From the NCBI RefSeq assembly GCF_032056465.1, contig NZ_DAMBCL010000003.1: a DNA stretch of 64,000 bases; one strand, given 5' to 3'. The notes beneath the pieces were generated by a model that saw only the letters and a program-made list of their open reading frames with translations, ran no database searches and was not told the origin of the DNA. Shown here in pieces: positions 26,009 through 34,041 of this stretch. Origin of the DNA: Mobilicoccus sp032056465. Lineage in GTDB: Bacteria > Actinomycetota > Actinomycetes > Actinomycetales > Dermatophilaceae. The position numbers were made by a program, and so were the translations under genes. Position 1 is the stretch's first letter; the number at the start of each line of letters is the position of its first letter.

Positions 26009-27096
26009 CCACCCTCCCCGGCCCCTCCTCCGATCACCCTGTGCCGCAAGGCGTGTCGCAGCCCGACGCGAGCGCGCACCACCCCCACCCGGACATGCTG
26101 GGCACCCTCGACGCCGACGCCCACGCCGAGCAGATGCCGCACCGCAGCATGCTGTTCATCCCCGGCTCCAACGCGGCGATGCTCTCGACCGCGTACATCT
26201 ACGGCGCCGACGCGATCATGTTCGACCTCGAGGACGGCGTCGCCCTCCGCGAGAAGGACTCCGCGCGGCTGCTCGTCATGCAGACCCTCCGCAGCGGTCT
26301 CTACGACGGCGTCGAGACCGTCGTCCGCATCAACCCCCTCGACACCCCCTTCGGGCGCCCCGACCTCGAGGCCGCCGTGCGGGCCGGGGCCGACGTCATC
26401 CGCCTCCCCAAGACCCAGACCGCCTCGGACATCACCGAACTCGACGCCGCCGTCGAGGAGATCGAGCGGGCATGCGGGCGCGAGGTCGGATCCACGAGGC
26501 TCATGGCCGCGATCGAGTCGGCCGCAGGAGTCGTCAACGCCGTCGCGATCGCCACCGCCAGCCCCCGCCTCGTCTCGATCGCGCTCGCCGGGTTCGACTA
26601 CGTCATCGACATGCGGACCACGCGCGGCGACGGGTCCGAGCTGTTCTACGCCCGGTGCGCCGTGCTGCACGCCGCGCGCGTCGCGGGCATCGCCGCCTAC
26701 GACGTCGTGTTCTCCGACGTCGACGACGAGGCCGGGTTCCTCGCGGAGGTCGAGACGATCCGGCGCCTCGGCTTCGACGGGAAGTCGCTGGTCAATCCAC
26801 GCCAGATCGACCTGCTCCACAACGCCTACGCACCGACCCAGGACGAACTCGACCACGCCCGACTCGTCGTCCAGGCCGCGGAGCGCGCCGCCGAGGACGG
26901 CCTCGGCGTCGTCTCCCTGGGCGGCAAGATGATCGACGCCCCGATCATCGAGGCCGCCCGCCGCACCCTGCGCTACGCCGCGTCCTCCGGGGTGCGGCGT
27001 GAATCTGGAGGGGTGACGACGGGTGTGAGGACACGAGCGTCCGCGGCGGCCGGAGCACCGACGAGTTCGTCCCGACCGGAAGGGGTTCGTCCATGA
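26005..27096 (+). CDS. citE: Citrate lyase beta subunit (citryl-ACP lyase)
   Basis: 363 residues; the GTG overlaps the citD stop (GTGA). After about 45 non-conserved residues come HRSMLFIPGSNAAML, AIMFDLEDGVALREKDSAR, VVRINPLDTPFGRPDL, MAAIESAAGVVNAVAIA and GKSLVNPRQID, the CitE TIM-barrel motifs with the Mg-binding Glu/Asp. It cleaves citryl-ACP to acetyl-ACP and oxaloacetate. Its place between citD and citF argues against a stand-alone CitE-like malyl-CoA lyase. The long N-terminus is unusual. Confidence 0.95.
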   Translation: MTTLPGPSSDHPVPQGVSQPDASAHHPHPDMLGTLDADAHAEQMPHRSMLFIPGSNAAMLSTAYIYGADAIMFDLEDGVALREKDSARLLVMQTLRSGLYDGVETVVRINPLDTPFGRPDLEAAVRAGADVIRLPKTQTASDITELDAAVEEIERACGREVGSTRLMAAIESAAGVVNAVAIATASPRLVSIALAGFDYVIDMRTTRGDGSELFYARCAVLHAARVAGIAAYDVVFSDVDDEAGFLAEVETIRRLGFDGKSLVNPRQIDLLHNAYAPTQDELDHARLVVQAAERAAEDGLGVVSLGGKMIDAPIIEAARRTLRYAASSGVRRESGGVTTGVRTRASAAAGAPTSSSRPEGVRP

Positions 27097-28685
27097 CCGC
27101 CACCAGCACCCTGTCCTCCGGCATGGGTGGACGCGGGCAGGGGTCGAGCAGTCGGGACAGACTCGCAGGCCTCGGCGAGGCCGACCGCACCGCGCTCGGT
27201 GGACACCGGCTCTTCGAGGGCTGGGCGGCTGCGACGCCTCATCTCACCGATCCCGCCACGAAGCGCTCCCGCAAGGTCCGCGACTCCCTCGAGGCCGCGA
27301 TCGCCGAGTCCGGGCTCGTCGACGGCGGCACGATCTCCTTCCACCACCACTTCCGCGAGGGCGATGCGTGCCTGCTCCTCACCCTCGACACCCTCGCGCG
27401 CATGGGGTTCAAGGACCTCACGCTCGCCGGAAGCTCACTCAACTCCTGCCACGCAGGCCTCGTCGAGCACATCCGCAACGGGGTCATCGCGCGGATCTAC
27501 ACCTCCGGCATGCGCGGCGAGCTCGCGCGGCAGATCTCCGGAGGGCTCATGGACGAGCCGATCAACATCCACAGCCACGGCGGCCGCGTCGCCCTCATGC
27601 AGGCGGGCGAACTGCAGGTCGATGTCGCATTCCTCGGCGTTCCCGCGTGCGACGTGATGGGCAACGCCGACGGCGTCACCGGGCGGTCCCGCTGCGGCTC
27701 ACTCGGTTACGCGAAGGTCGACGCCGGGCGTGCCGGGTGCGTCGTCCTCCTCACGGAGGAGAGCGCCGACTACCCCCACCTGCCCGCGAGCCTCACGCAG
27801 GACCAGGTCGACATGATCGTCACCGTCGACACGATCGGCGACCCCGCGAAGATCAGCGTCGGCGCCGCCCGCATCACGAGCAACCCCCGCGAGCTGCTCA
27901 TCGCCCGTCACGCCGCCGACGTCATCGAGCATTCCGGATACTTCACCGACGGGTTCTCGATGCAGACCGGCTCCGGCGCCAGCGCCACTGCCGCCACGAG
28001 GTTCCTCGAATCGCGCCTTCGGCGCCGTGGCGTCACGGCCGGGTTCGCCCTCGGCGGCATCACCGCGGGGATCGTCGACCTGCACGAGAAGGGGCTCATC
28101 GAGAGGATCCTCGACGTGCAGAGCTTCGACACCGTCGCCGCACGATCCCTCGCCGAGAACCCGCGGCACCGTGAGATCTCGGCCGACGAGTACGCGAGCC
28201 CCCTCGGCAAGGGGGCGGCCGTCGACGCGCTCGACCTCGTCATCCTCTCGGCCCTCGAGATCGACCTCGACTTCAACGTCAACGTCGTCACCGGTTCGGA
28301 CGGCGTGATGATGGGCGCCTCCGGCGGACACTGCGACACCGCAGCGGGGGCCAACCTGTCGATCATCGTCGGCCCGCTCATCCGTGGCCGCATCCCCACC
28401 GTCGTGCCGCGGGTGACCACGCTCGTCACCCCGGGCGAGAACGTCGGCGTCCTCGTCACCGACCACGGCATCGCGGTCCACCCCTCTCGACCCGAGGTGC
28501 GCGAACGACTCCTCGCCGCCGGACTGCCCGTCACGACCATCGAGGAACTCCACGCCCGCGCCACGGCCATCGCCGGGGTGCCGGCCCCCATCGAGTTCGA
28601 CGACCGGATCGTCGGCCTCATCCGCTACCGCGACGGCAGCGTGATCGACGTCGTCCGACAGGTCGCAGGAGGGACGGTCCGATGA
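27093..28685 (+). CDS. citF: Citrate lyase alpha subunit (citrate:acetyl-ACP transferase)
   Basis: 530 residues, normal length. Motifs include KVRDSLEAAIAESGLVDGGT, ISFHHHFREGD, GSLGYAKVDAGRAGCVVLLT, HSGYFTDGFSMQTGSGASAT and MMGASGGHCDTAAGANLSII, all typical of CitF. It exchanges acetate on acetyl-ACP for citrate. The ATG overlaps the citE stop (ATGA). The first 40 residues are variable. Confidence 0.96.
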   Translation: MTATSTLSSGMGGRGQGSSSRDRLAGLGEADRTALGGHRLFEGWAAATPHLTDPATKRSRKVRDSLEAAIAESGLVDGGTISFHHHFREGDACLLLTLDTLARMGFKDLTLAGSSLNSCHAGLVEHIRNGVIARIYTSGMRGELARQISGGLMDEPINIHSHGGRVALMQAGELQVDVAFLGVPACDVMGNADGVTGRSRCGSLGYAKVDAGRAGCVVLLTEESADYPHLPASLTQDQVDMIVTVDTIGDPAKISVGAARITSNPRELLIARHAADVIEHSGYFTDGFSMQTGSGASATAATRFLESRLRRRGVTAGFALGGITAGIVDLHEKGLIERILDVQSFDTVAARSLAENPRHREISADEYASPLGKGAAVDALDLVILSALEIDLDFNVNVVTGSDGVMMGASGGHCDTAAGANLSIIVGPLIRGRIPTVVPRVTTLVTPGENVGVLVTDHGIAVHPSRPEVRERLLAAGLPVTTIEELHARATAIAGVPAPIEFDDRIVGLIRYRDGSVIDVVRQVAGGTVR

Positions 28686-29350
28686 GCACCGCACTCGAGG
28701 AGAATCCCCACCCCCCTCCGCTCACCGACGTCTCCGACACCGCGGATCTCGCCGGGCCGGACACCACACCCGACGGCGTCGCCCCGGGGGCCGGGCTCGA
28801 TGACGGCCGGGTCGGCGGACCCCCCACCGGTGCGGCCGGACTCGGCGACGTGCTCGCCGCGCGTGACGCCCGGGCCGCCCGCCAGCGCACGCTGGCCGCG
28901 GAGTTCGGTGCTGACGGTGCCGCTGACGGCGGTCCGCCCGTCGCCTCGGTCGTGAGCCTCACGCTGGTCGCGCCGGGCCCGGACAAGAACCCGCATTGGG
29001 CACCGACGGTGTTCGCGGCGGCCATGGAGGCTGCCGCGGCAGCGTTCGACCCCGAGGCTCTCCGGCACCGCGAGGCCCACGAGTCCCTGGCCGGACCGCA
29101 GGGGTACCTCGTGCTCGCTCTCCCCCCACCCGAGGTCAAGCGGCGTCTCGTCACGGTCGAGGACGCCCACCCGTGGGGCCGGCTGTTCGACCTCGACGTG
29201 GTCGTCGACGGGCGCCCACTCGCCCGAACGGACGTCGGTTCACCGCCGCGCCGCTGCCTCGTGTGTGACGGGCCCGCCGCCCCGTGCGCCCGTTCCCGGG
29301 CCCACGACCTCCCGACCCTCGCCTCGGCCATCGCCGCGGTGCTGGAATGA
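28682..29350 (+). CDS. citX: Holo-citrate lyase synthase (apo-ACP prosthetic group transferase)
   Basis: 222 residues with an extra N-terminus of about 55 variable residues. The conserved parts are ARDARAARQRTLAAEF, VSLTLVAPGPDKNP, HPWGRLFDLDVVVDGRPLAR and RRCLVCDGPAAPCARSRAH. CitX transfers the prosthetic group from its triphosphate precursor to Ser14 of CitD. The ATG overlaps the citF stop (ATGA). Confidence 0.92.
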   Translation: MSTALEENPHPPPLTDVSDTADLAGPDTTPDGVAPGAGLDDGRVGGPPTGAAGLGDVLAARDARAARQRTLAAEFGADGAADGGPPVASVVSLTLVAPGPDKNPHWAPTVFAAAMEAAAAAFDPEALRHREAHESLAGPQGYLVLALPPPEVKRRLVTVEDAHPWGRLFDLDVVVDGRPLARTDVGSPPRRCLVCDGPAAPCARSRAHDLPTLASAIAAVLE

Positions 29351-30324
29351 ACGGCCGCGTCGTGTCGCGCTCCGTCAACGCCGACCTCGACCGACTTGCT
29401 CGGCTCGTCGACTCGGCCCTGCGCATCGAGGCCCGCCTCACCCCCAAACCCGGCCTCGTCGACCACCGCAACGACGGCGCGCACATCGACATGGACCTGC
29501 GGACCCTCACCGCGAGTGCCGACGCCCTCGGCCCGTGGTGGGTGGAGTTCGCCCTGGTGGGGGCGCAGCACGCGAACGGAAACGGCACCGGCAGCCGCCC
29601 TGGTCTCGGCCAGGGCGATGGCCACGGCGACGATGACGATGACGATGACGACGCGAGGTTCCTCGCCGATCTGCGGGCCGTGGGGCGCACCCTCGAGCAG
29701 GTGATGTTCGATGCGACCGACGGGGTCAACACCCACAAGGGCGCCATCTTCGCGTTCGGTCTCCTGCTCGGGTGCGCCGGACGGCGCCTCGGTGAGGGGC
29801 GACGGATCGACGTCGGGGTGTGCGACGACGTCGGACGACTCGCCACCACGGTGCTGCTCGACGATCTCGTCGCGAGCGACCGTGCCCCGGTCACCGCAGG
29901 TGAGCGCCTCTACCGCGAGCACGGACTCACCGGTGCCCGCGGCCAGGCGGCCTCCGGGTACGCGGCGGCGCGCGAGGTCGGCCTCGTCGCCTACCGCGAG
30001 GCCCTCGAGATCCTCAACGCGCAGCCACACCTCGCGCTCGGCCCGATGATGCGCGACCGTGCCCTGCTCCACGCCCTGCTCGCGTTGTTGTCCGTCAACT
30101 CGGACACCAACCTCGCCCACCGCGGCGGCGTCGAGGCGATGTCGTGGGTGGCACGTCGGGCCGAGGCGATCCTCGCCCAGGGCGGCGCCCTCAACCCCGA
30201 CTACGTCCGGCTCGTCGAGTCGTTCGATGACGAACTCATCCACGCCCACCTCTCCCCCGGCGGCACCGCCGACCTCCTGGCCGTGACGGTCTGGCTCTCC
30301 ACCCTCCCCCCGGTCCAGGACTGA
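29347..30324 (+). CDS. citG: Triphosphoribosyl-dephospho-CoA synthase
   Basis: 325 residues from the ATG at 29347, overlapping the citX stop. Motifs: LTPKPGLVDHRNDGAHIDMD, DATDGVNTHKGAIFAFGLLL, GARGQAASGYAAAREVGL, NSDTNLAHRGG. The enzyme joins ATP and dephospho-CoA to make the precursor used by CitX. A run of eight Asp after GQGDGHG (near 29620-29652, a GAYGAC microsatellite) is an odd surface insertion. The cluster ends here. Confidence 0.93.
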   Translation: MNGRVVSRSVNADLDRLARLVDSALRIEARLTPKPGLVDHRNDGAHIDMDLRTLTASADALGPWWVEFALVGAQHANGNGTGSRPGLGQGDGHGDDDDDDDDARFLADLRAVGRTLEQVMFDATDGVNTHKGAIFAFGLLLGCAGRRLGEGRRIDVGVCDDVGRLATTVLLDDLVASDRAPVTAGERLYREHGLTGARGQAASGYAAAREVGLVAYREALEILNAQPHLALGPMMRDRALLHALLALLSVNSDTNLAHRGGVEAMSWVARRAEAILAQGGALNPDYVRLVESFDDELIHAHLSPGGTADLLAVTVWLSTLPPVQD

Positions 30325-30350
30325 CCTGGCCGCGCCCCGATCGGGGCGGC

Positions 30351-30369
30351 GTCCCCGGCGAGCGGGGAC
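30351..30369 (+). terminator. Hairpin after citG
   Basis: GTCCCCG / CGGGGAC with a 5-base loop, just after a 16-bp self-complementary sequence (CGCCCCGATCGGGGCG, 30333-30348). Either could end the cit transcript. Confidence 0.5.
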
Positions 30370-30385
30370 CACGCACGCGAACCAT

Positions 30386-30498
30386 GTGGCAAGAACAGCG
30401 GAGTCGACGACTTCCCCCTCACGGGGCCGGCCCCCTGACCTGCAGGGATGCCAGCGGACGACTCCGCGGTCCGAGGTCGACTCCGCTGGTATTGCCAC
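30386..30498. repeat. 113-bp inverted-repeat element, copy 3
   Basis: Runs from GTGGCAAGAACAGCGGAGTC to CGACTCCGCTGGTATTGCCAC-type end; the terminal 25 bases (30384-30408 and 30476-30500) pair with two mismatches. CTGACCTG lies 49 bases from the left end as in copies 1 and 2. It is between the convergent citG and glycosyltransferase genes. Confidence 0.87.
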
Positions 30499-30542
30499 AT
30501 CGCAGGCAGCGACGCGCCAGATCACCCGCCGACGGACGGGGA

Positions 30543-31814
30543 TCAGAGCGCAGGGATGGTCCGGGTGAGGCCGAGATGGGCGATGAGGGCGGCGCCGTCG
30601 CGGCCGGCGTCGTGGGCGCGCATCTGCTCGGCGATGCGGTGTGCGGCAGCGCGTTCCGGAGAGTCGCCGAGCACCCGGGTCACGGCGCCGCGCACGTCTG
30701 CAGGGGTGGGGCGGGTCGTACGGAGCACGACACCGGTCCCCGAGTACCGCACGCGCGCACCGATGTCGGCCTTCTCCTCGGTGACGCCGGCATGGACGAG
30801 CGGAACCCCGTGAGCGAGGGCGAGGGTCACCCCGGTGTACCCGCCGTTGGTGACGAAGACGTCGGCCTCCGCGAGGACGGCGTCGTAGGGGGCGAACGGG
30901 ACGACGACCGCGTTGTCGGGGACGGAGCCGCCGCACGCGCGGGCGAGGGCCTCGACGAAGGCCGACCCGCTGGTCGCGAGCACCGTGACATCGAGATCGG
31001 CGAGACCCACGAGGGTGGGGGCGAGGAGTTCGGTGACGTCGTCGCGGATCGTTCCCTGGCTGACGAGGACCACCGGGCGCTCGGGGCGATCCCGCCACGC
31101 CGCCGGCGGTGACCACGACCCGTCGACGGGCCGCAGCGCCCCGACCCACCGCACGTGCGCGGGGAGGTGCCTGCGTGGGTACTCGAATCCCGGTGTCGCG
31201 CCCTGCAGGTGGAGCATCGGTGACAGGTTGGCGGTGAGGACCGACCCACGCCCCGGTGGCAGGCCGCATCCCTGCCGGGCCCGGGAGAGCCGTCGCGCGG
31301 CCCGCGCGAACACGAGGCGGGTGGCGCCCGTGACGACGAGATTGCGCAGATCCCACGGCCACCCCGTGACGTACGGCAGCCCGGAGCCGAACGGCGGGGT
31401 GTCACGCTCGGCGTAGTGCAGCGGGCCGTCGCCGAAGCTTGCCCACGGAATCCCGCAGGCCTCGGCGGCCATCCCGGCACCGAACGCGAGGGAATCGGTG
31501 AGCAGGACGTCGACGCCTTCGGCCTCGATGACGGCGCGGAGGTCACCGCACCGCCGGGCGGCCTCCCCGACGAACGCGGTCTCGAACGCGGACCGGATGT
31601 CGGCCAGACCGTCGAACCGCACGGCCGACGGCGCCGGTCGGCTCGGGGAGATGGGCTGGGCGCCATGGCGTCTCGCGCGCGCGTGGAAGGCGGGATCGCA
31701 GTACCAGAGGACACGGTGCCCGTTCTCGACGAGACGCGCGACGAACGGTGTCGCGTTGAGGGTGTGCGCGGGGATCTCGACGCTCGCCACGAGCACGGTG
31801 ACCTGCCCGTCCAT
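30543..31814 (-). CDS. MGT-type glycosyltransferase (GT1)
   Basis: 423 residues from the ATG at 31814 (GGGGGAGGGC upstream). The N-terminal Rossmann domain starts VTVLVASVEIPAHTLNATPF, and the C-terminal donor site reads NAVVVPFAPYDAVLAEADVF, VTNGGYTGVTLALAHGVPLV, as in macrolide and other natural-product glycosyltransferases that use UDP- or TDP-sugars. The acceptor is unknown. It is divergent from an ABC exporter operon, and a second MGT-like enzyme lies beyond it. GCCGATAG occurs 41 bp upstream but without a good partner box. Confidence 0.88.
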   Translation of the reverse strand: MDGQVTVLVASVEIPAHTLNATPFVARLVENGHRVLWYCDPAFHARARRHGAQPISPSRPAPSAVRFDGLADIRSAFETAFVGEAARRCGDLRAVIEAEGVDVLLTDSLAFGAGMAAEACGIPWASFGDGPLHYAERDTPPFGSGLPYVTGWPWDLRNLVVTGATRLVFARAARRLSRARQGCGLPPGRGSVLTANLSPMLHLQGATPGFEYPRRHLPAHVRWVGALRPVDGSWSPPAAWRDRPERPVVLVSQGTIRDDVTELLAPTLVGLADLDVTVLATSGSAFVEALARACGGSVPDNAVVVPFAPYDAVLAEADVFVTNGGYTGVTLALAHGVPLVHAGVTEEKADIGARVRYSGTGVVLRTTRPTPADVRGAVTRVLGDSPERAAAHRIAEQMRAHDAGRDGAALIAHLGLTRTIPAL

Positions 31815-31913
31815 GCCCTCCCCCGTTCCTGCGGCCTGCGCCGCGTCCACCACGCTATCGGCTGCCGGACCCCGTAGCCTGGCGGGACCGCATCCCCGAC
31901 GAAACGGACCCCG

Positions 31914-32852
31914 ATGACCCCTTCCCCGGCCGCACACCGGGACGTCGTCCTCGACCTCACCGGGGTGCGACGCCGCTTCGGGGCGCACGTCGCGCTCGAC
32001 GGCGTCGACCTGCAGGTGCGGGCCGGTGAGGCGATCGGGCTGCTCGGTCCGAACGGGGCGGGGAAGACGACGCTGCTGTCCCTGGCGACGGGACTCCGGC
32101 GACCCGACGCCGGCACCGTCCGGCTCTTCGGGCGGTCTCCGCGCGATCCCGCCACGCGTGTCGGCCTCGGGGTGACGCCGCAGTCCACCTCGCTGCCCCA
32201 GGCGTTGCGGGTGCGGGAGGTCGTCACCCTGGTCGCCGGCCACTACCCCGACCCCGTGCCGGCCGGTGAACTGCTCGAGCGGTTCGGCCTCACGAAGGTC
32301 GCGGGTGCGCAGTGCGGTGGGCTGTCGGGCGGGCAGCAGCGGCGGCTGCTGGTCGCGCTCGCGCTCGTCGGTCGGCCGCGTCTCGCGGTGCTCGACGAGC
32401 CCACGACGGGCCTCGATCTCGACGCCCGCGACGTGCTCTGGCGCGAGCTGTCGGACTACCACGCCGGCGGCGGCACCCTTCTCGTCACCAGCCATTACCT
32501 CCCCGACGTCGAGAGTCTCACGCAGCGCCTCGCCGTCCTCGTCGCGGGGAAGGTGGTGGCCGACGGGCCGATCGCCGAGATCCGGGGCCTGGCACGCGTC
32601 GCGCGCGTCCGGCTGCGCACCGCGCTCCCCGACGCCGTGCTCCTCGATCTGCCAGGGGTGCTCGAGGTCGCCGACGCCGGGCGCGACGGGTTCGCGATCG
32701 CCGGTGACGGGCAGCTGCGGGAGATCCGCACACGGAACGGCGACGCCACCGTCCGTGCGCTCGTGTCCGCCGGGATGCCGTTCACCGACCTCGACGTGCG
32801 CCCCGCCTCGCTGGAAGACGCCGTCCGCCACCTCACGGGAGGGCTCCGATGA
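31914..32852 (+). CDS. ABC transporter ATP-binding protein (exporter type)
   Basis: 312 residues with Walker A GLLGPNGAGKTTLL, Q-loop VTPQSTSLPQ, signature LSGGQQRRLLVALAL, Walker B RLAVLDEPTTGLD and switch VTSHYLPD. A DrrA/CcmA-like ABC-2 ATPase that powers the permease that overlaps it by four bases. TAGCCT at 31876 may be the -10 of its promoter. Confidence 0.93.
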   Translation: MTPSPAAHRDVVLDLTGVRRRFGAHVALDGVDLQVRAGEAIGLLGPNGAGKTTLLSLATGLRRPDAGTVRLFGRSPRDPATRVGLGVTPQSTSLPQALRVREVVTLVAGHYPDPVPAGELLERFGLTKVAGAQCGGLSGGQQRRLLVALALVGRPRLAVLDEPTTGLDLDARDVLWRELSDYHAGGGTLLVTSHYLPDVESLTQRLAVLVAGKVVADGPIAEIRGLARVARVRLRTALPDAVLLDLPGVLEVADAGRDGFAIAGDGQLREIRTRNGDATVRALVSAGMPFTDLDVRPASLEDAVRHLTGGLR

Positions 32853-33796
32853 CGCGCGCCGACACCGACGGAGCCGCCGCCGAGCGCCTCGACCCCGAGG
32901 CGGGGGCCGGGGAGCCCGTGGCGCACCGCGCGATCGATCGCGACGACGGGGTGTCGACGACGTCGGCCCGGACGACGTCGCACCGCCGGTCCCACCGCCA
33001 GGGGCAGTCCACCGTGAGCCCGAGGGCCACGTGGCGTCTCGTCCTCGCCCATGCGAGGGCGCAGGGCCTGGAGGTGGTGCGCAGCCCGTTGGCACTGGTC
33101 ACGAACACGATGTACCCGACGTTGGCGTTCGCGTTCTTCGTGCTGCCGCAGCGGGCCATCATCTCCGATCCGGTGCAGTCCCTCGTGGCGACGACGCAGC
33201 TCTCGCTGTTCGGTGTCTTGACGGCCCTCGTGTTCGGATACGGCATCTCCGCAGCTCAGGACCGCGCAGACCCATGGACGACCTACCTGCGGACACTGCC
33301 CGCCGGTGCGCTCGCCACGACCGCGGCTCGGTTCGTCGTCGGCCTCGTCGCGGTGTCGGCGAGCCTCGTCCCACTGCTCCTCGTGGCGCTGTTCGCCACG
33401 GCGGCCCCCGACGCGTTCACCTCCGGAGCGCTCGAATGGTGGCGCGCGCCGGCGGCTGCGGCCATCGTCCTCGCCGCGGGGCTGCCGTTCCTGTCGATGG
33501 CCGTCGCGATCGCGTACACGACGACACCGCGCTCCGCCCTGGCTCTCGCGCAGCTCGTGACCTTCCCGCTGGCGTTCGTCGGGGGGCTCATGTTCCCGCC
33601 CGAGATGTTCCCCGACTGGGCGGACGTGTTCTCCCTCGCCACCCCCGTGCGTGCCGCCCGGGACCTGGCCGTCGGGGTGCTGTTGGATGCCCCGATCCCC
33701 TCGTCGTCGCTGCCGGTGCTCCTGGGCTGGACGGTCGCGCTCCTCGGCCTCGCCGTCTGGGCCAACCGCCGCGACGAGGGTCGGCGCTTCCGCTGA
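32849..33796 (+). CDS. ABC-2 type permease
   Basis: 315 residues; ATGA overlap with the ATPase gene. The first 55 residues are a polar, Arg-rich extension; about six membrane helices follow (NTMYPTLAFAFFVLP; LSLFGVLTALVFGYGISAA; AARFVVGLVAVSASLVPLLL; AAAAIVLAAGLPFLSMAVAI; LVTFPLAFVGGLMFPPEMFP; VLLGWTVALLGLAVW). The FVGGLMFPPEMFPDWADV segment is the usual ABC-2 extracellular motif. Export of a drug, lipid or glycosylated product is likely but not shown. Confidence 0.9.
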   Translation: MTRADTDGAAAERLDPEAGAGEPVAHRAIDRDDGVSTTSARTTSHRRSHRQGQSTVSPRATWRLVLAHARAQGLEVVRSPLALVTNTMYPTLAFAFFVLPQRAIISDPVQSLVATTQLSLFGVLTALVFGYGISAAQDRADPWTTYLRTLPAGALATTAARFVVGLVAVSASLVPLLLVALFATAAPDAFTSGALEWWRAPAAAAIVLAAGLPFLSMAVAIAYTTTPRSALALAQLVTFPLAFVGGLMFPPEMFPDWADVFSLATPVRAARDLAVGVLLDAPIPSSSLPVLLGWTVALLGLAVWANRRDEGRRFR

Positions 33797-34041
33797 CGCG
33801 CCGGGCCGCCCCGGGGCCGGCGTCCCGCGACGCCTCGTGCGCCGACGCCCCGGGTCGCGACGTCGGCGGCGGCGCCGGGACCCGCCCGCACACACGCGCG
33901 CAGGTCCCGACCACTCCGAGGGACCGTGCAAACGAGGCACGTCCGCCGAGAGCCCCCTCGACGCCGGGCCCCTCACCGGCGGCGTGGCGGACTCGACCGA
34001 CGTGCCGCCCGGGGACACGGGTGACGGCGAGGCACGAGACC

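Noticed and set aside
31855..31881. Sigma-28-like box before the glycosyltransferase at 30543
   Set aside because: GCCGATAG is present but the -35 position reads CAGG, and the same bases overlap the likely promoter of the divergent ABC genes; too weak.
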